A stretch of 41,066 bases of DNA, from the IMG/VR virus record IMGVR_UViG_3300020406_000390, positions 1 to 41,066 of that record; one strand, given 5' to 3'. The first letter of the stretch is position 1; each line of letters opens with the position of its first letter. The notes under the pieces were generated by a model. It saw nothing but the letters and a program-made list of their open reading frames with translations. It did no database searches and was not told where the DNA came from. Made by a program: the position numbers and the translations under genes. Shown piece by piece: positions 1 through 7,820 of this stretch. The DNA comes from a virus.

Positions 1-428
1 CAAGAGATAGATTATCGTTTGAATTTAATGTAGGTGATGAAAAGAAATATGGATCCCGTGATTTCCTTGCTTCTTGGGTTACATCTAAAACAGAAAAACC
101 TTGGGGATATTATAAAGTATTATATAGAGATCAAGGCGTCAAAGTAAAAGAGATAGTTGTATATCCTGGTAAAACACTATCATATCAAAAACATAATTTA
201 AGAAGTGAACTTTGGTTAGTAACTGAAGGACCTGCTTATATTAATTACCCACATCCTGAAGATGAAAGAGTTATTACACAATCTTTTATAGATACACATA
301 AGTTCAGACACATTGATAAAGGTGAGTGGCATCAGTTAAATAATCCTAGTAAAGAAAATATTAAACTCATTGAAATACAGTATGGTGATAAATGTACTGA
401 AGATGACATTGAAAGAAAATATGAATAG
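1..428 (+). CDS. Cupin domain protein, mannose-6-phosphate isomerase type II-like (partial, 5' end missing)
   Basis: The reading frame is open from base 3 and stops at 426-428, giving about 141 residues of the C-terminal part. The motif KPWGYYKVLY, followed by VKEIVVYPGKTLSYQKH and SELWLVTEG, matches the cupin barrel of type II mannose-6-phosphate isomerase / GDP-mannose pyrophosphorylase C-terminal domains, including the His residues that bind metal in that family. The likely reaction is mannose-6-P/fructose-6-P isomerisation or a related sugar step for a surface glycan; this is inferred from the family only. The stop codon overlaps the start of the next gene, an FkbM methyltransferase, which fits a small sugar-modification cluster. 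The N-terminal extent, and any nucleotidyltransferase domain, lies outside the window. Confidence 0.7.
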   Translation, partial: RDRLSFEFNVGDEKKYGSRDFLASWVTSKTEKPWGYYKVLYRDQGVKVKEIVVYPGKTLSYQKHNLRSELWLVTEGPAYINYPHPEDERVITQSFIDTHKFRHIDKGEWHQLNNPSKENIKLIEIQYGDKCTEDDIERKYE

Positions 429-1239
429 TATTAGGACTACACAATGTAAGCACGGAAAATTTTCTTATTTTGCAAATGATACAATTATAGGAAAATCTTT
501 AGACTTATATGGAGAATATTGTGAACAGGAGTTTACAGTAATGGAACATATAATTAAGCCTACTGATTATATTTTAGATATAGGTGCTAATATAGGTTTG
601 CATACAGTATGGTTTGCCAAACACGCCTTCCAAGGACACGTTAGTTCATTTGAACCTAATGAATTTAACAGAGAATTATTAATAATGAATCTTAGACATA
701 ATCTTACTGGTAACGTAGAAGTATATACTAATGTAATTGGCAATAGTATATCATCATGTTTTATCAGTTCATATAGTCCACACGTTCCTGGAAACTATGG
801 AGAGTGTACAGTACTAATAAACAAACAAGGACCAGCCCAAGCGGCACAAATGGTAACTATTGATGCACTAAAACCTGTCAAATGTGACTTTATGAAGATT
901 GATGTAGAAGGTTATGAAATGGAAGTTTTAAAAGGTGCAGAAGCAACTATTGATAAATTTAAACCAAGTATGTTAATTGAGGTAAATGCAAGTAAAGAAC
1001 ATATTAAATTTTTATGGGATAATTTAATTAAACGTAATTATTTACTATGGTGGTTACCAGTAAGAAATTATAATCCTAATAATTATAGAGGCAACAAATC
1101 AAATGTTTTCTTAAATAGTGGAGTCATTAATATAATTGCTTGTCACAAGGAAAAAGCACATTCTAACATATTAGACAAAGCACTTAATCCAGTTATGAGT
1201 GAAACAGATACATACGAAAAAATGCACCAAAGATTATAA
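421..1239 (+). CDS. FkbM family SAM-dependent methyltransferase
   Basis: A Rossmann-type methyltransferase of 272 residues. The SAM-binding glycine motif reads ILDIGANIGLHT, followed by the acidic SFEPN end of strand 2. The FkbM signature FMKIDVEGYEMEVLKGA and IEVN lie in the second half. FkbM enzymes O-methylate sugars or small molecules; here the target could be a virion or host-surface glycan (inference). A TTG at 370 in frame would extend the protein, but ATG at 421 is preferred because it overlaps the stop of the upstream sugar-isomerase gene by 8 bases, as is usual in this genome. Transcription probably comes through the upstream gene. No terminator is visible before the next promoter at 1246. 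Confidence 0.85.
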   Translation: MNSIRTTQCKHGKFSYFANDTIIGKSLDLYGEYCEQEFTVMEHIIKPTDYILDIGANIGLHTVWFAKHAFQGHVSSFEPNEFNRELLIMNLRHNLTGNVEVYTNVIGNSISSCFISSYSPHVPGNYGECTVLINKQGPAQAAQMVTIDALKPVKCDFMKIDVEGYEMEVLKGAEATIDKFKPSMLIEVNASKEHIKFLWDNLIKRNYLLWWLPVRNYNPNNYRGNKSNVFLNSGVINIIACHKEKAHSNILDKALNPVMSETDTYEKMHQRL

Positions 1240-1245
1240 AATTTG

Positions 1246-1274
1246 TTGACATATGTAACCTACCCATGTATTAT
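1246..1274 (+). promoter_or_regulatory. Sigma70-like early promoter
   Basis: TTGACA at 1246-1251 and TATTAT at 1269-1274 with a 17-base spacer. The expected transcript start is about 1281, just ahead of a small gene with its own ribosome binding site. Confidence 0.75.
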
Positions 1275-1298
1275 TAACTTATGAATTGGGAGATAAGC

Positions 1299-1490
1299 AT
1301 GGTCAAAAGATATAGAGTTAGATATTATACAGATAGTAGTTCAAGAGTTAGTGAAGTTATTTTAATGGCTGAAAATAAACAAGATGCCTCAGATCAATTA
1401 AAGCAAGAATTTGAATCTGACTATGTAAAAATTGTTGATGTTTTTGACGTAAATGCTAGTAAAAAAGCCATAGATAATTTTTTCATTTAA
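1299..1490 (+). CDS. Small hypothetical protein (63 aa)
   Basis: Not recognised. The product starts MVKRYRVRYYTDSS and is mixed alpha/beta in character: a basic beta-like N-terminus and an acidic middle (ENKQDASDQLKQEFESDYVK). An earlier in-frame ATG at 1281 falls on the predicted transcript start, so the ATG at 1299 is preferred. GGGAG at 1288-1292 lies six bases upstream of it. The gene is a monocistronic early unit between promoter 1246-1274 and the terminator at 1507-1531. This 'promoter - tiny gene - hairpin' layout is typical of phage host-takeover genes, but no function can be assigned from sequence. Confidence 0.6.
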   Translation: MVKRYRVRYYTDSSSRVSEVILMAENKQDASDQLKQEFESDYVKIVDVFDVNASKKAIDNFFI

Positions 1491-1506
1491 TTAAAAAACT
1501 TAAATT

Positions 1507-1531
1507 AGCCTTGTAAATCAAGGCTTTTTTT
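1507..1531 (+). terminator. Rho-independent terminator
   Basis: Perfect 7-bp stem AGCCTTG / CAAGGCT with a 5-base loop, followed by a run of six or seven T. It closes the 63-aa gene, and the next early promoter starts 14 bases further on. Confidence 0.85.
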
Positions 1532-1544
1532 ATGACTAAAAAGG

Positions 1545-1572
1545 TTGACAGATTCTATAATAATGCTATTAT
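1545..1572 (+). promoter_or_regulatory. Sigma70-like early promoter (AGGTTGACAGATT cassette, copy 1)
   Basis: TTGACA at 1545-1550 and TATTAT at 1567-1572, spacer 16. The surroundings AAAAAGGTTGACAGATTC and leader AGTTAAATAAACAGGAGAAAA are nearly identical to those around 2985. Confidence 0.8.
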
Positions 1573-1606
1573 TATAAAGTAAGTTAAATAAACAGGAGAA
1601 AACATT

Positions 1607-1972
1607 ATGAACAATAAATTAAAAGATGGTGTTTTGCAAGTAATTGAAACAATGAAGCAAGACTATATTAATTGGTCTACACAAAACGGTAAAAAGCCGT
1701 TAAGTGGTTATCATAAAGATGTTATTGATAACTGGAACATTGAAATCCATGAAGGTCAAAAGTACATTAAACTTGTTAAGAAAGACCACAAAAGTTCATT
1801 TGGTGGTGGTAGTGTTAATGGGTTTATTGTTAAAAAGCCAACAAAAGGTTTTGTAGAAGGTGATATGCTTAAAGCGGCAAGTTATAATATGCCTGCAACA
1901 AACTTTAAAAGAGGTAATGTTTTTGATGATGCTAATAATGGCACTATTGCACGTTGGACAGGAATCGGTTAA
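1607..1972 (+). CDS. Hypothetical phage protein (121 aa)
   Basis: Not recognised. The protein has an amphipathic helical N-terminus (about residues 3-25) and a central glycine-rich patch (SSFGGGSVNG, about residues 64-73) between beta-like segments. AGGAG at 1593-1597 precedes the ATG by nine bases. It is the first gene of an early operon that continues, with overlapping stops and starts, into the HD hydrolase, a 64-aa protein and an Smr-domain protein. Its leader is shared with the 119-aa gene at 3047, suggesting co-regulation, but I see no clear sequence similarity between the two products. Confidence 0.65.
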   Translation: MNNKLKDGVLQVIETMKQDYINWSTQNGKKPLSGYHKDVIDNWNIEIHEGQKYIKLVKKDHKSSFGGGSVNGFIVKKPTKGFVEGDMLKAASYNMPATNFKRGNVFDDANNGTIARWTGIG

Positions 1973-2481
1973 TGGATAAGCAAGAGTTTATTGAAAAAGC
2001 AAAACAATTTGCCAAAGAAGCACATGGAGGACAAGTCCGTAAATATACTGGCTTGCCTTATGTTACTCATACAGAAGAGGTAGCACAAATTGTAGATAAT
2101 TACAATGGTAGCAAAGAAATGATTGCCGCCGCATTATTGCATGATACAGTAGAAGATACAGATACTACAATACAGGATATTGTTACTGAATTTGGTACGC
2201 CTACTGCAACGTTAGTACAATGGTTAACAGATACTAGTCGTCCTGAAGATGGAAATCGTGCCACAAGGAAATCAATTGATAGGAATAGACTTGCTCAAGC
2301 ACCTGCGGCAGTACAGTTGATTAAAGCCGCTGATATGATTAGCAATGGCAAAGATATTATGCAACACGATCCAAAGTTTGCAAAAGTATATATTGGTGAA
2401 ATGAAGCAGTTATTAGATGCTATGCAAAAAATACATAATATGGATATTTACAAAGAAGCAATAAGGATTGCAAATGGATAA
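1972..2481 (+). CDS. HD-domain hydrolase, (p)ppGpp 3'-pyrophosphohydrolase-like (MESH1/SpoT type)
   Basis: A stand-alone HD domain of 169 residues. Visible signatures are FAKEAHGGQVRKYTGLPYVTH near the N-terminus, the metal-binding HD pair plus acidic cluster in LLHDTVEDTDTT, and a third Asp in LIKAADMISN. This order (H...HD...D) and the RKYTGLPYVTH segment match the hydrolase domain of SpoT and small alarmone hydrolases such as MESH1, whose length it shares. Such enzymes remove the 3' pyrophosphate of (p)ppGpp. In a phage it could blunt the host stringent response during infection (inference). ATG at 1972 overlaps the previous stop by one base (TAATG); the longer in-frame TTG start would intrude on the upstream gene. 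Confidence 0.8.
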   Translation: MDKQEFIEKAKQFAKEAHGGQVRKYTGLPYVTHTEEVAQIVDNYNGSKEMIAAALLHDTVEDTDTTIQDIVTEFGTPTATLVQWLTDTSRPEDGNRATRKSIDRNRLAQAPAAVQLIKAADMISNGKDIMQHDPKFAKVYIGEMKQLLDAMQKIHNMDIYKEAIRIANG

Positions 2482-2668
2482 TGAATTTGAAAAAATCCAA
2501 GTAACTTGTACAGATAATGATAAAGTATTTGAAGGAACAATTTTAAGAAAAAATCCTGATTCTATGAAAGTAGCAGTAATGGAAACTTCACTTATTTTTA
2601 AACCTTATAATAATCAAGGTATTTGGTTATCTAATTATCACGGACTAGAATTTACGTTAAAAATCTAA
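2474..2668 (+). CDS. Small hypothetical protein (64 aa)
   Basis: Not recognised. The sequence begins MDNEFEKIQVTC and has a short all-beta look (alternating hydrophobics, FEGTILRKNPDSMKVAVMETS), as in small SH3-like or OB-like modules. The ATG at 2474 overlaps the end of the HD hydrolase gene by eight bases, and its stop overlaps the start of the Smr gene by one base, so translation is probably coupled along the operon. Confidence 0.6.
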   Translation: MDNEFEKIQVTCTDNDKVFEGTILRKNPDSMKVAVMETSLIFKPYNNQGIWLSNYHGLEFTLKI

Positions 2669-2988
2669 TGAAACTTGACTTACATGGATATACTGTCCAT
2701 GATGCATGGGCAAGATTTAAAGAACATATTGATATTTGCAGACATAATAATATCCGTAAATTTATTGTGGTTACTGGATATGGCAAAATATATGAAGAAT
2801 TACCCAAGTGGGCTGAAAGTATTTCACACATTTCTCAAGTTAAAACAATGTTACCTAACAAAGGTTGCTATCAAATAGTGTTAAAAAAATTAAAAAAAGA
2901 TTTAAAAGTTGAAATTATTGCAAAAAAGCCAGCAAAATCAAGGCTTAATTTAGAGCAATTATTAAAGAAATTTGGTAAAAAAGGTTGA
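2668..2988 (+). CDS. Smr (small MutS-related) domain protein
   Basis: 106 residues with the LDLHG signature at positions 3-7 (MKLDLHGYTVHDA) and the second Smr motif as IVVTGYGK where the family usually has TGKG. The Smr domain is typically a DNA-nicking or RNA endonuclease module that occurs alone or at the C-terminus of MutS2. The C-terminal 30 residues are Lys-rich (LKKLKKDLKVEII) and could bind nucleic acid. It is the last gene of the early operon that starts at 1607. Degradation or processing of host nucleic acid is plausible but inferred. Confidence 0.75.
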   Translation: MKLDLHGYTVHDAWARFKEHIDICRHNNIRKFIVVTGYGKIYEELPKWAESISHISQVKTMLPNKGCYQIVLKKLKKDLKVEIIAKKPAKSRLNLEQLLKKFGKKG

Positions 2989-3012
2989 CAGATTCCGTAA
3001 AGGTGCTATTAT
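2985..3012 (+). promoter_or_regulatory. Sigma70-like early promoter (AGGTTGACAGATT cassette, copy 2)
   Basis: TTGACA at 2985-2990 and TATTAT at 3007-3012, spacer 16. It overlaps the stop codon of the Smr gene. The leader down to the AACAGGAGAAAA ribosome binding site closely copies that of 1545-1602. Confidence 0.8.
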
Positions 3013-3046
3013 AAAATAGTAAGTTAAACAAACAGGAGAAAAATAA

Positions 3047-3406
3047 ATGGCATATATTAGTCAAAAAGATAAAAAAGAGTTAGCACCAGCAATTAAATCT
3101 GTACTTAAAAAGTACAATATGAAAGGTTCAATTGCTATCAATCATCATTCAAGTTTAGTTGTAAATTTACAAAGTGGTCCAATTGATTTTAAACAGCCTA
3201 ATGGAGCAACTAGTGTAAATGTTTACTGGATTAATGACCATTATGAAGGTGTTGCAAAAGATTTTCTAAATGAATTACTTGTGGCTATGAAAGGTAATAA
3301 ATGGTTTGATAAATCAGATATTATGACAGATTATTTTCATACTGCATATTACAACGATATTAATGTTGGTAAATGGAACAAGCCGTATATACAAACTGCG
3401 GCTTAA
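3047..3406 (+). CDS. Hypothetical early protein (119 aa), LPD29-like look
   Basis: The product begins MAYISQKDKKELAPAIKSVLKKYNM and continues with GSIAINHHSSLVVNLQSGPIDF and SVNVYWINDHY. The pattern (helix, then 'S-I-x-[IV]' strand and a W-x-x-G/D-like turn) resembles the LPD29/polyvalent-protein-associated modules found in phages and mobile elements. This is a weak, by-eye resemblance, so the function is unassigned. AGGAG precedes the ATG. The gene is monocistronic between two early promoters. Confidence 0.6.
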   Translation: MAYISQKDKKELAPAIKSVLKKYNMKGSIAINHHSSLVVNLQSGPIDFKQPNGATSVNVYWINDHYEGVAKDFLNELLVAMKGNKWFDKSDIMTDYFHTAYYNDINVGKWNKPYIQTAA

Positions 3407-3416
3407 ATATAATAGG

Positions 3417-3444
3417 TTGACAGATTTACAATCGATGTTAATAT
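3417..3444 (+). promoter_or_regulatory. Sigma70-like early promoter (AGGTTGACAGATT cassette, copy 3)
   Basis: TTGACA at 3417-3422 in the context AGGTTGACAGATTT. The -10 lies in the run TTAATATATAATTATAAG; TAATAT at 3439-3444 gives a 16-base spacer. Confidence 0.65.
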
Positions 3445-3482
3445 ATAATTATAAGAACGCAAACTAACGAATAGGAGAAACA

Positions 3483-4508
3483 ATGAATAGTTACGTTTTA
3501 GTAAAAAATGGTTCATACAGGAACCAAGCAATCAAAGACAAAGTCTTTCCATTAATTAAAAATGTACAAGATAGCAAAACAGGAATGTTTGTTACTGTTG
3601 ATGGTACTGAAGGCTTTGATAATCCAAAAATAAGAATTAAAGTAAAGTCACCAACAGATGTTACTTTTGTTGATAGGAGTGAATATGCTACTCAAGTAGA
3701 AAAGTCTACTCCTAAAGAAAGTTCTAAACTTACTGCTAAAGACGAGAAAAGAATAGTAGAAATAGGACAAAGGTTTGACATCTTAGATGAAATGACTACT
3801 GCTCTTAAAAACAATGATGTTAGAGCAATGATAGTTACAGGACCTCCAGGTGTTGGTAAGTCTTATGGTGTTGAAACTACACTTGAAGAACAAAGTGGTT
3901 TTGATGATTTACAAGGTAATAGAAAGTTTGAATTTGTAAAAGGTGCAATGACGGCATTGGGTCTTTATGCAAAACTATATGAATATAGTGCTAAAGGTAA
4001 CGTAGTTGTATTTGATGACTGTGATAGTGTATTACTAGATGACCTTGCACTTAACATATTAAAAGCGGCACTTGATAGTGGACAAAGACGTAAAATTTAT
4101 TGGAATGCAGACTCAAGTAAATTGAGGGCAGAAGGTATTCCAAATAGTTTTGACTTCCAAGGTAGTGTTTGTTTTATTACAAATATTAAGTTTGACAATG
4201 TTAAATCTAAGAAGTTGAAAGACCATTTAGATGCATTGATGTCAAGATGTCATTACATTGATTTGACACTTGATACTGAAAGAGACAAGTATCTTAGAAT
4301 TCAGCAAATTGCTAGAAAAGGTGACTTGTTTAAAAACTATACAATGTCAAAAGAATCTGAAGATGAAGTACTACAGTTCATGTTCCAAAAAAGAAAGTTC
4401 TTAAGAGAAATGAGTTTAAGGATGGCTCTTAAGATAGCAGACTTGAAAAAGATGAATTCAAGTAATTGGAAGATGCTGGCTGAAAATACTTGTATGCGAA
4501 GAGCATAA
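3483..4508 (+). CDS. AAA-family ATPase
   Basis: 341 residues. Walker A is GPPGVGKS at residues 120-127, Walker B is VVVFDD at 174-179, followed by an ordered set of hydrophobic helices and a sensor-1-like CFITN strand (about residue 224). A candidate arginine finger lies in the ALMSRC region (about 250). The N-terminal 90 residues are a separate beta-rich domain (VTVDGTEGFDNPKIRIKVKS). The overall layout is that of a single-domain AAA+ protein, probably acting as a ring on nucleic acid or protein. The substrate is not visible from sequence. It has its own promoter at 3417, ribosome binding site ATAGGAG, and a strong terminator after it, so it is a single-gene early unit. Confidence 0.8.
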   Translation: MNSYVLVKNGSYRNQAIKDKVFPLIKNVQDSKTGMFVTVDGTEGFDNPKIRIKVKSPTDVTFVDRSEYATQVEKSTPKESSKLTAKDEKRIVEIGQRFDILDEMTTALKNNDVRAMIVTGPPGVGKSYGVETTLEEQSGFDDLQGNRKFEFVKGAMTALGLYAKLYEYSAKGNVVVFDDCDSVLLDDLALNILKAALDSGQRRKIYWNADSSKLRAEGIPNSFDFQGSVCFITNIKFDNVKSKKLKDHLDALMSRCHYIDLTLDTERDKYLRIQQIARKGDLFKNYTMSKESEDEVLQFMFQKRKFLREMSLRMALKIADLKKMNSSNWKMLAENTCMRRA

Positions 4509-4517
4509 CAAATTAAC

Positions 4518-4544
4518 AATGGCCCTTCGGGGCCATTATTTTTC
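4518..4544 (+). terminator. Rho-independent terminator with TTCG tetraloop
   Basis: Perfect 8-bp stem AATGGCCC / GGGCCATT closed by a TTCG tetraloop (4526-4529) and followed by ATTTTT. It ends the AAA ATPase unit. Confidence 0.92.
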
Positions 4545-4556
4545 CAAGAGAATGAT

Positions 4557-5738
4557 ATGTATAAGCCAGAAAATCTAGAGTATTGTCTTAAGGTTGCAAT
4601 AGGAGTTATTGCAAGTCCAGTACCACCTAGGCATCATCACAAGCCAATTAGTTTAGCAAACTATGATGTAGGATTTATAAACAATGCAGTTAGAAGTATT
4701 AATAAGAATGAAGGACTGAGTGACAGGCAACGTGAGTTAACAATTAAATTAGTTGGTAAGTATGCTAGGCAGTTTAAACGTTTAGGTATTGATATAACAG
4801 ATATTGTTGCAAAACCTGTGTTTAGTAGTCCATTACGAAAAGTAGATAGAGCTCGATATATAGATATTGAAGACAAAAATATTACAGTAAAATTTCCGTA
4901 CAATAAAGAAATGATTAGGGAGATACAATCTATTCATAAAAAATTAAGGTCTACTGATAATAGATTTGATAAAGAATTAAAAAAATATTTTATAACTTAT
5001 AATGAGTATAATTTGTTAGTAATGTTTAATTGGTCAGCAAAACATAACTTTGAATACTCTAACAAGTTTATGGAAATTTATAAAGAGTGCAAAAATATTT
5101 TAGACAACAGAAGCCAATATGCAATCCAGTTAGTAGTAACTGATGAAAAATGCTTTCTTAGAAATGCTCCAGATACTTTGAAAAAATATTGGAAAGCACA
5201 TATGCAAAATAAAACAGTCATGGAGCAAATTATTTCTGCGGCTGATCAAAATATAGATATTATAAATAATAGTAATTCAGTAAAATTAAATCCTGTTAGT
5301 ACTGAAATATTAAAAAGTAGAGGTGGTGCTTTTCAGTGGAGCAAAGTTAGTCCTCAAGAAATATATGACTCAGCAGTAAATGATTTTGGATTTAAGAAAG
5401 TTGCATTCATAATTGATGGAAGAACAATTACTGAGGATATGGCCCAGAAACTACAAAATATGATATCTAAAATGGGCAAAGACGTCACTACAGTACAATT
5501 AAAAAACAATAAACACTTATTTAAGGCTAATAAATCATTGACTTCTGATACCAAATTCGCTATAATAGATAGTGTGCAAAGATATTTAAATCCAAGAGTA
5601 AAACATAATTGGAAACCGGATTTTGTTATCAGCACAAATACTATAAGCAAATACAGACAATATGGTTTTAACATAATCTCTGGACAAACAGGAGTTACGT
5701 TTCATGTGGATGCTTGGATTTGCCGTTATATAATGTAA
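4557..5738 (+). CDS. Hypothetical protein adjoining the UvsW helicase (393 aa)
   Basis: Not firmly recognised. Around residues 108-150 the segment ITVKFPYNKEMIREIQSI...FDKELKKYFI follows the rhythm of HARP/SMARCAL1-type annealing-helicase accessory domains ('V-x-F-P-Y-x-x-x-x-I...W/F-D-x-x-x-K-x-W/Y'). The rest has no Walker motifs. The C-terminal part (AFIIDGRTITEDMAQKL, AIIDSVQRYLNPRVK, DFVISTNT) looks like alternating strands and helices, a possible degenerate RecA-like fold lacking the P-loop. It sits ten bases upstream of UvsW and is probably co-transcribed with it, so a role in branch processing or replication restart is an inference. There is no obvious promoter between the terminator at 4518 and this gene. 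Confidence 0.65.
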   Translation: MYKPENLEYCLKVAIGVIASPVPPRHHHKPISLANYDVGFINNAVRSINKNEGLSDRQRELTIKLVGKYARQFKRLGIDITDIVAKPVFSSPLRKVDRARYIDIEDKNITVKFPYNKEMIREIQSIHKKLRSTDNRFDKELKKYFITYNEYNLLVMFNWSAKHNFEYSNKFMEIYKECKNILDNRSQYAIQLVVTDEKCFLRNAPDTLKKYWKAHMQNKTVMEQIISAADQNIDIINNSNSVKLNPVSTEILKSRGGAFQWSKVSPQEIYDSAVNDFGFKKVAFIIDGRTITEDMAQKLQNMISKMGKDVTTVQLKNNKHLFKANKSLTSDTKFAIIDSVQRYLNPRVKHNWKPDFVISTNTISKYRQYGFNIISGQTGVTFHVDAWICRYIM

Positions 5739-5748
5739 GGAAAAATGA

Positions 5749-7209
5749 GTGCCACAGGCAAAATTACTTATAAAAGATGAAGTCAATGTATCTATCAAAG
5801 GACTTGAACTTGATGCAAGAAGGCGTTTGCTTAATATGTTTAAGTTTGAAGTTCCTTATGCACGTTATCTTCCAGCAGTTCGTTTAGGCAGATGGGATGG
5901 CAAAGTTAGTTATTTTCAATTAGGTGGCAGTACATACATTAATCTACTTCCACAAATTCTTCCTGTATTAGAGGAAATGAAATATGAGATTGATTTAGAT
6001 GATCAACGAGATTATAAAACAAAATTTGAGTTTGATAAAGTAAGTGCTGATACATTCTCCAATAAAACTTGGCCCAAAAGTCATCCTGTTGCAGGTGAAA
6101 AAATAATCTTAAGAGATTATCAAGTTGAAATTGTAAATAATTTTTTGAGCAATCCTCAAAGTATGCAAGAAATTGCCACAGGAGCAGGTAAGACTTTAGT
6201 TACTGCGGCATTAAGTAATATTACAGAACCATATGGACGTAGTATTGTAATTGTTCCTAACAAGAGTCTAGTAACACAGACGGAAGAAGATTATGTTAAT
6301 TTAGGTTTAGATGTTGGTGTATTTTTTGGTGATAGAAAAGAATTTGGACATACACATACAATTTGCACATGGCAAAGTTTAAACATACTTTTAAAGAATA
6401 CAAAAAATAATGTTGCACCTATTAGTATAGGTGAATTTTTAGAAGGAGTAAATTGTGTAATAGTAGATGAAGTGCATATGGCAAAAGCAGATGCACTTAA
6501 AAGTTTATTAACAGGACCAATGGCAACCATTCCAATAAGATGGGGACTAACAGGAACTATTCCAAAAGAAGACTATGAATTTATGAGTCTTTTGGTAAGT
6601 TTGGGAGAAGTTGTAGGAAAGAAAAGTGCAAGTGAATTACAAGAAGCAGGTGTATTAGCAAACTGCGAAGTAAATGTTGTACAACTTGTAGACCATGGAG
6701 ACTATGGAAATTATCAAAGTGAATTGAAATATTTACTCACAGACAAAAGTAGATTAGATTACTTGTCTAAATTAATTGGAAAAATTGGTAATGAAGGTAA
6801 TAGTCTAGTACTTGTTGATAGAGTAGAATCAGGAAAAGAATTAGTAAAACGTTTAGGAGACAAAGCAGTTTTTATTAGTGGTGCCACAAAAGCAACTGAC
6901 AGAAAAGAACATTATGATGAAATTGCTGATGTAAATGACAAAATTATTGTAGCAACTTATGGCGTTGCGGCAGTAGGTATTAACATACCCAGAATCTTTA
7001 ATCTAGTACTTATAGAGCCAGGAAAAAGTTTTGTAAGAGTTATACAAAGCATAGGCAGAGGTATTCGTAAAGCACAAGATAAAGATTTTGTAAAAATATG
7101 GGATATAACAAGCACTTGTAAATATGCCAAAAGACACTTAACAAAAAGGAAAAATTTCTACAAAGAAGCCAAATATCCCTTTGTAGTGGAGAAAACAACA
7201 TGGAACTAA
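5749..7209 (+). CDS. uvsW: UvsW-type superfamily 2 DNA helicase
   Basis: 486 residues, close to T4 UvsW. The N-terminal domain (FEVPYARYLPAVRLGRWDGKVSYF) matches the UvsW substrate-specificity domain. Walker A is ATGAGKT (143-149), the DEAH-type box is DEVH (240-243), motif III is LTGTIPKE, and motif VI reads VIQSIGRGIRK. UvsW unwinds branched structures (R-loops, recombination and stalled-fork intermediates) and in T4 drives the switch from origin- to recombination-dependent replication. The start is GTG 5749 with AAGG upstream at 5737-5740; the nearby ATG at 5745 is out of frame and closes quickly. The 3' end overlaps the ClpP start by ten bases. Confidence 0.92.
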   Translation: MPQAKLLIKDEVNVSIKGLELDARRRLLNMFKFEVPYARYLPAVRLGRWDGKVSYFQLGGSTYINLLPQILPVLEEMKYEIDLDDQRDYKTKFEFDKVSADTFSNKTWPKSHPVAGEKIILRDYQVEIVNNFLSNPQSMQEIATGAGKTLVTAALSNITEPYGRSIVIVPNKSLVTQTEEDYVNLGLDVGVFFGDRKEFGHTHTICTWQSLNILLKNTKNNVAPISIGEFLEGVNCVIVDEVHMAKADALKSLLTGPMATIPIRWGLTGTIPKEDYEFMSLLVSLGEVVGKKSASELQEAGVLANCEVNVVQLVDHGDYGNYQSELKYLLTDKSRLDYLSKLIGKIGNEGNSLVLVDRVESGKELVKRLGDKAVFISGATKATDRKEHYDEIADVNDKIIVATYGVAAVGINIPRIFNLVLIEPGKSFVRVIQSIGRGIRKAQDKDFVKIWDITSTCKYAKRHLTKRKNFYKEAKYPFVVEKTTWN

Positions 7210-7820
7210 TACACGGAGACAAAACAAAAATGCCAACAGATAAAGCAAAAGGCCCGGCAACACCGCCGGCACCAAAACAACCAGGCATGATGATGTGGGA
7301 GGCAGGAGTTTATTATTTCGCAGATGCCTTTACATATGAATCAACAAAACCAGTTGTACAATGGATTATTGAAAAGAATCTTGCACCAAATAGTGAAAGA
7401 CCAAAAGAACTTACATTAATTATTAATAGTCCAGGAGGAAGTGTCCATGCCGCATTTGCTCTAATTGATACAATGAAAGGTAGTGGTATACCTATTAAAA
7501 CTGTAGGACTAGGACTTATTGCAAGTTGTGGTATACTAACGTTTATGAGTGGAGCAAAAGGTAAACGTATCTTAACACCTAATACAAGTATCCTATCTCA
7601 TCAATACAGTTGGGGTAGTAGCGGAAAAGAGCATGAATTATTTGCAAGGGTAAAAGAGTTTGAATTATCTACTGCAAGAATGATTGCACATTATAAAAAA
7701 TGTACAGGAATGACAGAAAAGAAAATAAGAGAAGTATTGTTGCCTGCTGAAGATGTTTGGTTAAGTGCCAAAGAAGCAATTAAACATGGTATTGCTGATA
7801 AGATCAAAGAGGTATACTAA
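7200..7820 (+). CDS. clpP: ClpP-like serine protease
   Basis: 206 residues with the ClpP/crotonase fold signatures: LIINSPGG (73-80), the nucleophile in GLIASCG (Ser109), the histidine in LSHQY (His134) and the aspartate in PAEDVWLS (Asp185), so the catalytic triad looks intact. The family is self-compartmentalised and normally works with a Clp AAA+ unfoldase. No ClpX/ClpA is visible here, so it may use the host's. In T4-like marine phages a ClpP in the replication region is recurrent and could serve protein turnover or head maturation (inference). The N-terminal 30 residues are Pro/Lys-rich and lack the usual axial-loop sequence. The gene overlaps uvsW by ten bases and is followed directly by the next ATG. 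Confidence 0.88.
   Translation: MELIHGDKTKMPTDKAKGPATPPAPKQPGMMMWEAGVYYFADAFTYESTKPVVQWIIEKNLAPNSERPKELTLIINSPGGSVHAAFALIDTMKGSGIPIKTVGLGLIASCGILTFMSGAKGKRILTPNTSILSHQYSWGSSGKEHELFARVKEFELSTARMIAHYKKCTGMTEKKIREVLLPAEDVWLSAKEAIKHGIADKIKEVY

Noticed and set aside
370-420. TTG start for the FkbM methyltransferase
   Set aside because: It would overlap the upstream gene by 59 bases; ATG 421 gives the overlap length usual here.
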